Source: JBALVO01 sp036961445 (GTDB lineage Bacteria; Pseudomonadota; Gammaproteobacteria; Pseudomonadales; Halieaceae). From it: a stretch of DNA of 32,903 bases. The DNA lies in contig JBALVO010000032.1 in NCBI GenBank assembly GCA_036961445.1, forward strand, positions 1 to 32,903, read 5' to 3'. Below are positions 15,936-24,903 of this stretch, piece after piece (the stretch's first letter is position 1; each line of letters opens with the position of its first letter). The position numbers and the translations under genes are program-made. Below the pieces are notes generated by a model. The model saw nothing but the letters and a program-made list of their open reading frames with translations, did no database searches and was not told where the DNA came from.

Positions 15936-16778
15936 TCAATCCAGGTCACTGGCAGCGTGGCGCTCCAGCACTCTCTCTTCTTCTGGCCCCCAGGCCCGGT
16001 TAACCCGACGACCACGCTGTACTGCGGGGCGCGCCTGTATTTCTGAGGCCCAACGCACTACATTCGTGTAGGACGCCACGTCCAGAAACTCCGAGGCCTC
16101 ATAGATATCGATCAACACCAGCGCACCGTACCAGGCGTAATTCGCCATATCGGCAATAGTATATTCATCTCCGCATAAATAGCGTCGCGAAGAAAGGTTC
16201 TGGTCCAATACGTCCAGCTGGCGTTTAACTTCCATCGCATAGCGGTCAATGCAGTATTCAATTTTATAGGGTGCGTAGGCATAAAAGTGCCCGAATCCGC
16301 CGCCAAGAAAGGGGGCGCTACCCATCTGCCAGAACAGCCAGGACATACATTCCGCCCGCGCTGAGGGCTCGGTGGGCAAAAATGCGCCAAATTTCTCCGC
16401 CAGATAAAGCAGGATGGCCCCGGATTCAAATACCCGGGTCGGCGGCGAAGTGCTGTGATCCATCAACGCCGGAATCTTGGAATTCGGGTTAATCGCCACA
16501 AAGCCGCTACCGAACTGATCCCCATCGCCGATATTAATGGTGTAGGCGTCATACTCGGCTTCCTTTTTGCCCAGCGCCAGTAACTCTTCCAGCAGCACGG
16601 TGACCTTTACACCATTAGGAGTAGCCAGTGAGTACAGCTGCAGCGCATGTTTGCCGATCGCCATTTCTTTTTCGTGGGTAGCGCCTGCGGTGGGGCGATT
16701 TATATTGGCGAATTTGCCGCCGTTTTCGGTGTTCCATTGCCAGACTTTTGGCGGGATGTAAGAAGTTGGGTCGCTCAT
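15936..16778 (-). CDS. yghU: Glutathione-dependent disulfide-bond oxidoreductase YghU
   Basis: 280 residues from the chosen start. The N-terminal extension YIPPKVWQWNTENGGKFANINRP is characteristic of the YghU/YfcG nu-class GST-like group. The thioredoxin-like domain follows (LYSLATPNGVKVTVLLEELL; NPNSKIPALMDHS), then the alpha-helical GST C-domain with MGSAPFLGGGFGHFY. Nu-class enzymes bind two glutathiones and reduce disulfides or peroxides. ATG 16778 has GAG a few bases upstream; the upstream ATG at 16805 adds nine unconserved residues. Confidence 0.93.
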   Translation of the reverse strand: MSDPTSYIPPKVWQWNTENGGKFANINRPTAGATHEKEMAIGKHALQLYSLATPNGVKVTVLLEELLALGKKEAEYDAYTINIGDGDQFGSGFVAINPNSKIPALMDHSTSPPTRVFESGAILLYLAEKFGAFLPTEPSARAECMSWLFWQMGSAPFLGGGFGHFYAYAPYKIEYCIDRYAMEVKRQLDVLDQNLSSRRYLCGDEYTIADMANYAWYGALVLIDIYEASEFLDVASYTNVVRWASEIQARPAVQRGRRVNRAWGPEEERVLERHAASDLD

Positions 16779-17100
16779 ATCAATCTCGTGCCGTTTGGAG
16801 TACACGGAGTGTATGCAATTGGGGAACGAGGTGGCCAGAGTTATTTCTGACCTATACTGCCAATAGACGTTTTAGGGTGGCGGTGTAGCCGGCGGTGCCA
16901 TATTCATAAAGCACCGCAAACTTCGTTTGGGCTCCTTCCCTGGATTGCCCGTGACTGACATCTTACCCACCGGCTACACCACCTCTGCTAAGGTCTTTCA
17001 ATCCATGACCTTGACGTGAAGTGTAGTGATGTTGATATGAATTTGAAGGTCGATTTATGAAGAACTATGATGACAGCCAAAAAGGTTCACGGCGTCGCGT
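16779..17100. other. 322-bp non-coding region between the exchanger gene and yghU
   Basis: No credible gene. It holds the inverted-repeat element at 16876-16983. The remaining sequence shows no convincing promoter or terminator. Confidence 0.5.
16876..16983. repeat. Long inverted repeat with three nested hairpins (candidate structured RNA or MITE/REP-like element)
   Basis: The outer arms GGTGTAGCCGG (16882-16892) and CCGGCTACACC (16970-16980) pair perfectly over 11 bp and gain two more pairs past one mismatch. Enclosed in order: CGGTGC/GCACCG (16893-16898/16911-16916, 12-nt loop), CAAAC/GTTTG (16917-16921/16925-16929, 3-nt loop) and GGGCTCC/GGA-GCCC (about 16929-16950). Together they form a cloverleaf-like fold of about 100 nt. 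No open frame covers it. It lies upstream of yghU on the minus strand. No T-tract follows, so it is not a simple terminator. Confidence 0.6.
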
Positions 17101-18075
17101 TCAATAGATCAAGCAGACCATGTATCCCAAAAAAGCCAGCATCAACAAAATCCCTTCGACTTTGTTGATCACCCCAGTGTGACGACCCCAACGATAACCA
17201 ATCACCACAAGAAACGCGGTAAAAGCAAACATTACAGGCAAGTCGCGGATCACCAGGTCGGGATCGATGTCATAAGGCGTTATCGCACTGGCGACACCAA
17301 CAACGGCCAAAGTATTGAACAGGTTAGAACCAATCACGTTACCCAGAGCCAGCTGATGTTCACCACGCCTGGCGGCAACCACCACCACGGCCAATTCTGG
17401 CAGTGAAGTCCCCAGGGCCAACACCACAACACCCACAATGAGTTCACTGACACCCAGCTGAACGGCAATCCCCTTCGCGCTCCATACTAAAACTGCAGAA
17501 CAAGCGACGATCATAACCAGGCCCAGAATCAGCTGTTTAATGCTCTTTTGTAAAGTCCCCGAGTTATCCTGCACTTTACGCATGAAGCCTGTCTTCCCGG
17601 CCGCTGCGGTATTACGCGATGACACAATGACCAGAAACAAAAGTGCCAATACGAACGAAAACGACAATATCAGCCCATCAGTGCGCGACAGCTCCATGTC
17701 AATCACCAGCACGGCAGTGGCTGCCGTAGCCAACAACAGCAAAGGCAGCTCTCGATGCACCACATGGTTTTGTACGATCACAGGTTTTATAACGGCGGAG
17801 AGGCCCAGCACCAGGCCAATGTTGATAATATTTGATCCATAGGCGTTACCCAGGGATAAGGCTGAACTCCCTGTCGCGGACGACATTACCGACACCACAA
17901 ATTCTGGCAGCGAAGTGCCAAAGCCCATCACAATGATACCAACCACCAGTGGCGACAGACCCAGATCAAAAGACAACGAGACTGCACCATCTACAAACTT
18001 CCCGGCACCCCAGGCCAGGGCAATTGCTGAAAGCAGGGCCGGTAGAAAATAGGCTTGGATTGGAACCACATCCAT
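17101..18075 (-). CDS. Calcium/sodium antiporter family (CaCA, YrbG-like) membrane protein
   Basis: 324 residues with about ten membrane segments in two inverted halves. Both alpha-repeats are intact: GFGTSLPEFVVSV with GNAYGSNI in the first half, and ALGTSLPELAVVV with GNVIGSNLFN in the second; these line the ion pathway of cation/Ca2+ exchangers. The true start is ATG 18075, with GGGAG seven bases ahead. The open frame upstream to 18303 is antisense-like read-through across gnd's 3' end. It begins 16 bp after the gnd stop on the same strand, so the two are probably one transcription unit. Confidence 0.92.
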   Translation of the reverse strand: MDVVPIQAYFLPALLSAIALAWGAGKFVDGAVSLSFDLGLSPLVVGIIVMGFGTSLPEFVVSVMSSATGSSALSLGNAYGSNIINIGLVLGLSAVIKPVIVQNHVVHRELPLLLLATAATAVLVIDMELSRTDGLILSFSFVLALLFLVIVSSRNTAAAGKTGFMRKVQDNSGTLQKSIKQLILGLVMIVACSAVLVWSAKGIAVQLGVSELIVGVVVLALGTSLPELAVVVVAARRGEHQLALGNVIGSNLFNTLAVVGVASAITPYDIDPDLVIRDLPVMFAFTAFLVVIGYRWGRHTGVINKVEGILLMLAFLGYMVCLIY

Positions 18076-18091
18076 TTGGCTCTCCCGGACT

Positions 18092-19558
18092 TTAGGTAAG
18101 GTTGCGCTCTCTAATCCAGTCAGTGTGATGGCTTTCTCCACCCTCGTCACCAATGCGCTCGTAGGTGTGTGCGCCGAAGTAATCGCGCTGGGCCTGCAAC
18201 AGATTTGCCGGCAGGCGATCGCGCCGGTAGCCGTCATAGTAGGACAGGGCGGCTCCAAATCCGGGTGCGGGCAGTCCCAGGTTGACTGCGGCTGACACAA
18301 CACGTCGCCACGCAGGCTGAGCCTGATCTATTGCATTTTTGAAAAAATCATCCAACAGCAGGTTTTCCAGTGCCGCATTTTTGTCGAAGGCGGACTTTAT
18401 ATCTTGCAGGAACACTGAGCGAATGATGCAGCCCCCGCGCCACAGCAACGCGATGCTGCCGTTGTTCAGCGTCCAGCCAAATTCTTCGGCGGCGGCATTC
18501 AGCTGGACATAACCCTGAGCGTAGCTCACGAGTTTCGAGGCATACAGTGCCTGTCGCACATCTTCAATGAACTGCTTGCGATCACCATCATAGCCGCCAG
18601 CTGGCCCGGACAGGACCTTGGACGCGCGCACTCGCGCGTCCTTCTGGCCGGACAGACAGCGCGCATACACCGCTTCTGTAATAAGCGTGGTCGGCACCCC
18701 CAGGTCCAGCGCATGCTGGCTCATCCACTTACCCGTGCCCTTTTGCTTGGCGGTATCGAGAATCTGGTCGATAAGATCGCCACCAGACACGGGATCTTTA
18801 ACCGTAAAGATATCGCGGGTAATCTCAATCAAGTAACTCTCCAACTCGCCCTGGTTCCAGTCTGCAAATACCCGGTAGAGCTCGTCGTTGGACAACCCCA
18901 GTGCATGTTTGAGAAGAAAATAGGCCTCGCAGATTAACTGCATATCGCCATATTCGATGCCGTTGTGAACCATCTTCACATAGTGCCCAGCCCCATCCTC
19001 ACCCACCCATTCACAACAGGGGATGTCAGCATTGGGGCCAACCTTGGCAGAGATCGATTGCAGGATATCCTTCACGTGGGGCCACGCAGTCACATCGCCT
19101 CCGGGCATGATAGACGGCCCTTTGAGGGCACCCTCTTCACCGCCTGACACTCCAGCCCCTATAAATAGAAGCCCGGCGTCACGCAATACCTTTGCCCGCC
19201 GATTGGTGTCAGTAAAATCGCTATTGCCGCCGTCAATAATGATATCGCCTGGCTCCAGTAGCTGCTGGAGCTGATCTATGACCCCATCAACCGGGGCGCC
19301 CGCCTTGACCATTATCATGACCCGGCGGGGCCGCTGCAGGGACGACACCAACGCGTTGATATCATCAAAGCCCTGAATGCGGTCTGCGGTTCCGGCCCAC
19401 ACCTTGTCTTGTGGTTCATGCGGCAAACCATCAACAAACTCCGCCGTGGTTGCGGCAGTGCGGTTATAAACCGCCACCGAAAAACCATGGTTCGCCATAT
19501 TCAGCACCAGGTTCTGGCCCATGACTGCCAGTCCGATCAAACCAATGTCGTTTTGCAT
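18092..19558 (-). CDS. gnd: 6-phosphogluconate dehydrogenase (decarboxylating)
   Basis: 488 residues. The N-terminal GLAVMGQNLVLNMANHGF is the NADP-binding fold, and VYNRT follows the second strand. The catalytic HYVKMVHNGIEYGDMQ, the substrate motif GVSGGEEGALKGPSIMPGG and the family signature ILDTAKQKGTGKW are all present. It converts 6-phosphogluconate to ribulose 5-phosphate with NADPH production in the pentose phosphate pathway. zwf and pgl are not in the window. The exchanger gene follows closely. Confidence 0.97.
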   Translation of the reverse strand: MQNDIGLIGLAVMGQNLVLNMANHGFSVAVYNRTAATTAEFVDGLPHEPQDKVWAGTADRIQGFDDINALVSSLQRPRRVMIMVKAGAPVDGVIDQLQQLLEPGDIIIDGGNSDFTDTNRRAKVLRDAGLLFIGAGVSGGEEGALKGPSIMPGGDVTAWPHVKDILQSISAKVGPNADIPCCEWVGEDGAGHYVKMVHNGIEYGDMQLICEAYFLLKHALGLSNDELYRVFADWNQGELESYLIEITRDIFTVKDPVSGGDLIDQILDTAKQKGTGKWMSQHALDLGVPTTLITEAVYARCLSGQKDARVRASKVLSGPAGGYDGDRKQFIEDVRQALYASKLVSYAQGYVQLNAAAEEFGWTLNNGSIALLWRGGCIIRSVFLQDIKSAFDKNAALENLLLDDFFKNAIDQAQPAWRRVVSAAVNLGLPAPGFGAALSYYDGYRRDRLPANLLQAQRDYFGAHTYERIGDEGGESHHTDWIRERNLT

Positions 19559-19899
19559 ATCAGCTCACTGTGTTCTGTCGTAAGGATCAGAAAAATCTCG
19601 CTCCCTGAATGTAATCGTTTCTGCAGTATTGGTCGAGCAAGACTTTGCGTGGCGGGCCGAACAAACCACAAAAATCAGTTACCCTATTGGCATTGCGCTG
19701 TCGACGCACCTCTTTAAGCTAGTTCTACTCACCCATAGCCTGTGCTAACGTCCCTTTATAAAATTGCCCTGAAAAGAGCATCACCCTTGCTGGACTCAAT
19801 AATAATTGGCGCTGACCAGGAGTACACCAGCGAAGAGCAACTGGCCTTCGATGAAAGCGCTGTGGGCATGCAATAGCATCAATGGAGTTTCCAGACGAT
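19559..19899. other. Intergenic region between gnd and the thioredoxin-like gene
   Basis: 341 bp between divergent genes. Apart from the possible small ORF at 19742-19876 I see no repeat, terminator or convincing promoter pair. Confidence 0.4.
19742..19876 (+). CDS. Possible 44-residue ORF upstream of the thioredoxin-like lipoprotein
   Basis: A GTG-started frame ending six bases before the first ATG of the next gene. The C-terminal part (GADQEYTSEEQLAFDESAVGMQ) reads like real coding sequence. There is no clear ribosome site and no recognised family. It could be a leader peptide, a remnant or chance. Confidence 0.25.
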   Translation: MLTSLYKIALKRASPLLDSIIIGADQEYTSEEQLAFDESAVGMQ

Positions 19900-21513
19900 A
19901 TGATTAACAAGCTGGCTGTACTTTTTCTAACAATGACCACGCTGTCATTATACGCGTGCAACGCCGATCAGGGATCCATACAGAAGCCCATCAGCTCCAC
20001 GACGCAGATTCAGGCGGTTGCGGAAGCTCCCACAAAAGAAGGCATCCCCTGGTTTGACGGCTCCATCGACGAGGCCTTTGCCACTGCCAGAACTGAAAAT
20101 AAGCCGGTGTTTCTCTACTGGGGGGCACAGTGGTGCCCACCGTGTCATGAGTTGAAGGCCACCATATTCCTGCGCGAGGAATTTATTGAGCAGTCAAAAC
20201 TGTTTGTACCGGTATACCTTGATGGAGACACCGAGCGCGCACAACAGTATGGCGAGAAGTTTGGTGTGCAGGGCTATCCGACCGTCATTATCTTTGACCC
20301 GGCGGGCATCGAGATTACTCGAATTCCCGGGGGCATGAATATCGAGCAGTACGTCGGCGTGCTGGAACTGGCACTCAATGCACTGCATCCAGTGAAAGAA
20401 CTGCTGCTGGCGGTACAGGCTGGACAGGATATTCGCGATGACGATTGGCAACTGCTGGCGAACTATTCCTGGGACCAGGATAGAGGCATGGCCCTGGGCG
20501 ATGGCAACCTGCATCTGGCCCTGCGGAATATGGCCGCCGCCTGCCCTGATCGCCTCGCTGCGACAAAGAGCAAGTTACAAATGCTGGCTGTTGGCGCATG
20601 GGCCAGGAATAAGAAGCGGGACGAGTCATTGGCACCGCAGTACATAGTAGATGTCCAGCGTATATTGCAGGATAGAGCGCTAGCCCGTGACAACCTGAGT
20701 TTGTTTATTACGGCCGGAGCAGACATCGTTAAGGCAATGCCTGGCAAAGAGCAGGCGGCGGCGTTACGTGAGCAAATTGCTACGCTGCTAGCCACGACAG
20801 TAGGCGATACCTCCATGGGTGTCCTAGCGCGCATAGAGGCCATATATGCATGGGTCGAAGTTAACAAAACTGCACTGCCCGAAGACGGGGAATTGTCAGC
20901 AGCGCAACAAGACTGGGTAAAGGCGCAGGTTGCAGCCACGCGATCGCAAATCAACAACTATCAGCAACACACTGCCCTGAATACAATTTCCCAGATTTAC
21001 CTCAACGCTGGTCTGGTGCCTGAAGCGCGCACCACCTTGTTGGAAGGCATCGAGATTTCCAGTCAACCCTATTACTTTATGTCAGGGATGGCATATCTGG
21101 AAAAACAGGCCGGCAATGCTGACGCCGCCATAGCCTGGCACAAGCAAGCCTGGGATGCAGCACAGGGACCTGCGACCCGCATCCAGTGGGGCAGCAACTA
21201 CCTGTTTGCACTGATCGCACTCAGCCCTGACGATATCGAAGGGATCCGTGCAGCCGGAACAATCCTGTTTAACGAGTTGGCACAGCAGAAGGATGGCTTA
21301 CATCAGCGCACCAGCGGCCGAATGAACAGGCTCAGTCGAATGTTACTGGCCTGGGCCGAACCCGCCGCCGGCGAGACGACAACGGCGCAGCAACGGCAGC
21401 TTGTGCTGAACCAATTGCGCAGCCAAATGGATAAGCTGTGTAGCGGCGCAGCGCCTGAAGGTGAAGGGTTTGCCACTTGCGAGTCTTTCCTTGAGCCGGG
21501 GGCATCGGCCTGA
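19900..21513 (+). CDS. Thioredoxin-fold lipoprotein with long helical C-terminal region
   Basis: 537 residues. SLYAC provides a lipobox (C20), so the mature protein should be lipid-anchored in the periplasm. Residues about 50-165 are a thioredoxin-like domain with the active site WCPPC (C79, C82) and a cis-Pro context GYPTVIIFD. The remaining about 370 residues look all-helical, with TPR-like stretches (for example LEKQAGNADAAIAWHKQAWDAA). It resembles DUF255/DsbD-gamma-like thiol reductases. ATG 19900 gives an exact signal peptide; ATG 19882 would add six residues before it. Confidence 0.85.
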   Translation: MINKLAVLFLTMTTLSLYACNADQGSIQKPISSTTQIQAVAEAPTKEGIPWFDGSIDEAFATARTENKPVFLYWGAQWCPPCHELKATIFLREEFIEQSKLFVPVYLDGDTERAQQYGEKFGVQGYPTVIIFDPAGIEITRIPGGMNIEQYVGVLELALNALHPVKELLLAVQAGQDIRDDDWQLLANYSWDQDRGMALGDGNLHLALRNMAAACPDRLAATKSKLQMLAVGAWARNKKRDESLAPQYIVDVQRILQDRALARDNLSLFITAGADIVKAMPGKEQAAALREQIATLLATTVGDTSMGVLARIEAIYAWVEVNKTALPEDGELSAAQQDWVKAQVAATRSQINNYQQHTALNTISQIYLNAGLVPEARTTLLEGIEISSQPYYFMSGMAYLEKQAGNADAAIAWHKQAWDAAQGPATRIQWGSNYLFALIALSPDDIEGIRAAGTILFNELAQQKDGLHQRTSGRMNRLSRMLLAWAEPAAGETTTAQQRQLVLNQLRSQMDKLCSGAAPEGEGFATCESFLEPGASA

Positions 21514-21597
21514 ACACGCATGGACAGGCAGGCAATGACGACACCGCCAGTAGTGGAGTAGACTCACTCACCGCAATAACAGACCCGGAACGAAACA

Positions 21598-22440
21598 ATG
21601 GCCCTTAATGTCTCTCCCAGCGAACAAGCCTGCGGCGCCACCCTGACTGGCGTAGATCTGACCCAGCCCCTGAGCGATGCAGAAATTGCCGATATTCGCG
21701 CAGCCTTCCTTGAACATCTGGTGGTCTCTTTTCCCGACCAGGCCATGTCCGATGATGACCTGGAGCGCTTCTCCCTTTACTTTGGTGACTTTGGTGATGA
21801 TCCATTTATTGCACCCATAGACAATCGAAAGCACATTATCGCCGTACAGCGGACCGCCGGAGAAACCGCACCGCTATTTGCCGAGTCATGGCACACCGAC
21901 TGGAGCTTCCAACAGACTCCGCCAATGGCGACCTGTCTCTATGGCATTGCCATCCCGCCCAGGGGAGGCGATACCTGGTTCAACAATCAGCACCAAGCCC
22001 TGCTTGAGATGCCTGCTGGCCTGCGTGCAAAGCTGGAGAACAAGCTGGCTATCCATTCCGCCAAGGGTGCCTATGCTCCCGACGGTATGTATGGCGAAGA
22101 TGACAAGGACAGCGATCGCAGTATGGATATACTGCCTTCAGATGAAGCCAACGCAACGCAACTACACCCACTGATTCAAAATCATCCGGAAACAGGTCTG
22201 CCCGCTATCTATGGCTGTATCGGCTACATTATCGGCATCCAGGGAATGGCTGACGAAGAGGCACTTGCTGTACTGGTGGAGCTCCATGAGTGGCAGACTC
22301 GGCAGGAATTCCAGTATCGCCACCAGTGGCAACCCAATATGCTGATCATGTGGGACAATCGGTCAGTGCTGCACCGGGCCACAGGGGGTTATGAGGGGCA
22401 CGACCGTCTCTTGCATCGCACCACAATCGCCGGGCATTGA
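21598..22440 (+). CDS. TauD/TfdA family Fe(II)/2-oxoglutarate dioxygenase
   Basis: 280 residues, the usual family length. Iron ligands are H99 and D101 (SWHTDWSF) and H259 (SVLHRATGGY), with R274 (LLHRTT) for the 2-oxoglutarate carboxylate. The N-terminal GVDLTQPLSDAEI and VVSFPDQ segments are typical. Members hydroxylate taurine, herbicides or small acids; no sulfonate transport genes are nearby, so the substrate is unknown. GGA precedes the ATG by about eight bases. Confidence 0.92.
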   Translation: MALNVSPSEQACGATLTGVDLTQPLSDAEIADIRAAFLEHLVVSFPDQAMSDDDLERFSLYFGDFGDDPFIAPIDNRKHIIAVQRTAGETAPLFAESWHTDWSFQQTPPMATCLYGIAIPPRGGDTWFNNQHQALLEMPAGLRAKLENKLAIHSAKGAYAPDGMYGEDDKDSDRSMDILPSDEANATQLHPLIQNHPETGLPAIYGCIGYIIGIQGMADEEALAVLVELHEWQTRQEFQYRHQWQPNMLIMWDNRSVLHRATGGYEGHDRLLHRTTIAGH

Positions 22441-22523
22441 TTGACCTAAATGAAGAATCACAGCCAATACACTGGCGCAAAGAATTCGCACGGATGCCTA
22501 CACCTTCCCGGGATACCTCAAAA

Positions 22524-23348
22524 ATGAAAATCTTGAAAAAACTGTTACTGCTTATTCTGCTGGGCTTCGCTGTATTAATTGCAGCCTTCAATATCTGGGG
22601 CTTTCTAACCCTGGGCACCATTGTTCCTGCGGTTGATCCGGCCACAGATAATGATGCCAATCGGGTAACCATGGTATTTGGCGCGACGGGCTCCGTGGGA
22701 GACGGTCTACTGAAGGCGGCAATTGAAGATCCCGACGTGAAGAAAGTTTATGTCATTACCCGGCGCACGTCCCCGAGAATTGACGCTGGAATCGCCTCCG
22801 GTAAAGTCGAAATGAGACTGCACCAGGACTTTACCGAATACGCCTCTATGAGCGATGCACTGGCGGAGACAAACACAGTGCTGTGGGGCCTGGGTACATC
22901 ATCGCTACAAGTAGATGATGCCACCTACACCTGGATACATGTGGATTTTCCGGTAGCATTTGTCTCGGCCTGGTTGGCGGCGCGCACTGAGGGCCCGATG
23001 TCATTTCACTATGTTACCGGCATGGGTACCGACCCCGAAGGCAGCGCCCATTGGGCGCAGGAAAAGGGACGGGCGGAACGTGAGTTGGCTGCCCTGGCAG
23101 GAAATAGCGACCTGCGCACTTTCAGTTATCATTCCGCTTATATTCGACCCGCCTCTGAACAAGCCCATGCCTTCAATTACCTCGGAGAAGCGCTACTGCG
23201 TCCCGGTGCTTTAGTGATCACGGCAAAGGAACTGGGTGAAGCCATGTTGGAAATCAGCGCGCGCAGCGACGAGCTACCTAATGGCTCTATTGTTGACAAC
23301 GCTGACAGCATTCACTATGCGAAGCTTTATCAACAAAGAAAAGATTGA
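22524..23348 (+). CDS. Membrane-anchored NAD(P)-binding (NmrA/atypical SDR) protein
   Basis: 274 residues. A single N-terminal membrane segment (about 7-27) precedes a Rossmann fold with FGATGSVGDGLLKAA (52-66), the cofactor loop of atypical SDRs. YHSAYIRPASE in the second half matches the region around the former active site. It lacks a clear YxxxK pair, as in many NmrA-like or HTATIP2-like proteins, so catalysis is uncertain. ATG 22524 has GGGA about ten bases upstream. It lies 83 bp after the dioxygenase stop and may be co-transcribed. Confidence 0.8.
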   Translation: MKILKKLLLLILLGFAVLIAAFNIWGFLTLGTIVPAVDPATDNDANRVTMVFGATGSVGDGLLKAAIEDPDVKKVYVITRRTSPRIDAGIASGKVEMRLHQDFTEYASMSDALAETNTVLWGLGTSSLQVDDATYTWIHVDFPVAFVSAWLAARTEGPMSFHYVTGMGTDPEGSAHWAQEKGRAERELAALAGNSDLRTFSYHSAYIRPASEQAHAFNYLGEALLRPGALVITAKELGEAMLEISARSDELPNGSIVDNADSIHYAKLYQQRKD

Positions 23349-23615
23349 CGCCGCTTGGCAGAGTGTTAATACCCCCAATGAAGTGGTGGCAGCTGCCAGT
23401 CGCGCATTTGCGTTTCGCAATCAATTCCGGATGAATGGAATGAGCGCTACTGACGCGAATCCAGCCCCTAAATAGCTGACTTCGACGGCATCTGAATAGC
23501 CACTACCAGGTGAGAGCGGACTACCCGTCTGAAATTTAACCAGCTATAAAAGTATCCGCAGATCATAGTCATCGACAACAAGTCACCGATAATAGTGTGG
23601 AGAAGTCAAAAAGCC

Positions 23616-23825
23616 TTACATTGCTTTAATCAAGCGCTCACACGCATCGAGTTTTACCTCATCGGTTTTGGCCTTTTTCAGACAAGCCTTATATTCCTGC
23701 ATAGTTTTTGTTTCTTCCTCTGTTTTCTTTGCTTCGGCTCTCGCTTTTTGTTTGTCAGGCGATGAGCCGCAAGCTGTCAAAAATATAACGGTTGCAAGTA
23801 CAAATACGGCTTTGTGTAGATTCAC
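23616..23825 (-). CDS. Small lipoprotein, unknown function
   Basis: 69 residues from a GTG start; GAGGG lies seven bases before it. FLTAC gives a lipobox with C19. The mature part is charged and helical (KARAEAKKTEEETK), followed by two cysteines 14 residues apart (YKACLKKAKTDEVKLDACERL), which could form a disulfide between two helices. No family recognised; probably a periplasm-facing lipoprotein. Confidence 0.75.
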   Translation of the reverse strand: MNLHKAVFVLATVIFLTACGSSPDKQKARAEAKKTEEETKTMQEYKACLKKAKTDEVKLDACERLIKAM

Positions 23826-24225
23826 TGGATATCCCTCGTGGTTACCTAAAATAAGTCGCAGCTATTGTGGCATGAGAAATAGAATAATCAAATCACAATA
23901 CAGCAGCGCGCCTTCATATAGTCGGGTTAGATTTACATCAGCTTTTGATACACTTCACCGCAAGTAGCTTGAATCAGTTTCCTGAAAGCGATCGCAATTA
24001 GCCAGGATTGGCCGCTTGCCGCCTATGAGGCTCCCGTTCAGCTGCTCTTCTGTAAAGGGCAGTTGTCGACTCACTGGCCCCATTGAGCACTTGATGGACT
24101 TGGCACTTTCTCGCAACTAGGCCGACACTTTAGTTATGGAATTTCGCAGCGAACAGGTGGCGAGTGTAGAACTCCTTGATAACAGACATGGTTGCAGTGC
24201 ATCTGGAATATGCCTGATTTCGGAC

Positions 24226-24234
24226 TGGTATAAT
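24226..24234 (+). promoter_or_regulatory. Extended -10 promoter
   Basis: TGGTATAAT is a perfect extended -10 (TGnTATAAT). No good -35 is seen, which is normal for this class. It lies 65 bp upstream of the frameshifted mini-gene ATG. Confidence 0.55.
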
Positions 24235-24298
24235 ACTCTGGTAGGCAGTTATGGAAACCTCGCTTTTAATACTCCTACGGCAACTCTAAGGAGTAAAC

Positions 24299-24425
24299 AT
24301 GCGCCTGGCACATTTACGCTTCTGAGGGTATAAAACCGCGACTTGTGGATGTCTCAAAAGAGCTGATATCCAACGGTTTCAAGGCAGCAGGTCAAATCCG
24401 GCTTGATGTCCGATTTCAACTATAG
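24299..24425 (+). pseudogene. Frameshifted mini-gene (about 41 codons) with strong translation signals
   Basis: AAGGAG at 24288-24293 sits five bases before ATG 24299, but the frame stops after eight codons at TGA (24323-24325). The +1 frame then runs open to 24425 as EGIKPRLVDVSKELISNG and onward, with a convincing amphipathic protein character. The span is 127 nt, one base more than a multiple of three, so a single-base insertion or a programmed +1 shift at TTC-TGA would rejoin it. No family recognised. Confidence 0.45.
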
Positions 24426-24558
24426 CAGGACTAATGGCTATGCTAGAGTACCGAGCTGAACGGAACTCTGCGGCGATTCTACTGAACTCGAAATGTAGAA
24501 ATTTTAGGCCGGTAAATTGCGCTTTAGCGCATTATTATTCATAGGTGAGGTGCCGAAA

Positions 24559-24837
24559 ATGGTCCAGCTGTTACGTACATTCCTAGTCCTGAGTATCCTG
24601 TTGATGATTGTGATGCCTATCAGGGCTGATGATGAGCGCTGGGAGTATCAAGTCATCATCCTCCAAGGTGTCACGGGGGGCAGCACCCTGGAAAAGCAAG
24701 CCAAGGGAATTTCGTTGGATACACAAAGGACAAAAATCCTTAATGAACTGGCGGCTGATAGATGGGAGGTCGTTTCAGTAATTGGCGGGGCGGTCACAGA
24801 TCATGCGGTTTACTTGAGGCGCAAGCTGAACAAGTGA
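24559..24837 (+). CDS. Small secreted DUF4177-like protein
   Basis: 92 residues. A hydrophobic signal (1-23, ending IRA) is followed by a compact domain: WEYQVIILQ strand, LNELAADRWEVVSVIGG and a final VYLRRKL strand. That pattern matches DUF4177-type proteins (YKV, LN-x5-GWE-V, KR). Function unknown. GAGG lies eight bases before ATG 24559; the TTG at 24517 is less likely. It is convergent with the Cys-rich repeat gene. Confidence 0.75.
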   Translation: MVQLLRTFLVLSILLMIVMPIRADDERWEYQVIILQGVTGGSTLEKQAKGISLDTQRTKILNELAADRWEVVSVIGGAVTDHAVYLRRKLNK

Positions 24838-24903
24838 TCGGTTGGAGTTTTATGGCCGCAACAAGCCACAAGGGCAGTCGATAGTTACTACACTCCAACA
24901 TCA

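Larger units (their letters stand above)
23826..24558. other. Long region without an intact gene
   Basis: 733 bp. It contains the extended -10 and frameshifted mini-gene at 24226-24425. A 65-codon open frame at 24136-24333 overlaps it in another frame and has no ribosome site. Elsewhere I see only weak hairpins and no recognisable gene. Confidence 0.5.

Noticed and set aside
23317..23475. 52-codon ORF overlapping the end of the NmrA-like gene
   Set aside because: Composition is acceptable but there is no ribosome site, and it begins inside the preceding gene.
23616..23640. AAAGC/GCTTT plus T-run after the small lipoprotein
   Set aside because: Only five AT-rich pairs overlapping the stop codon; too weak to call.
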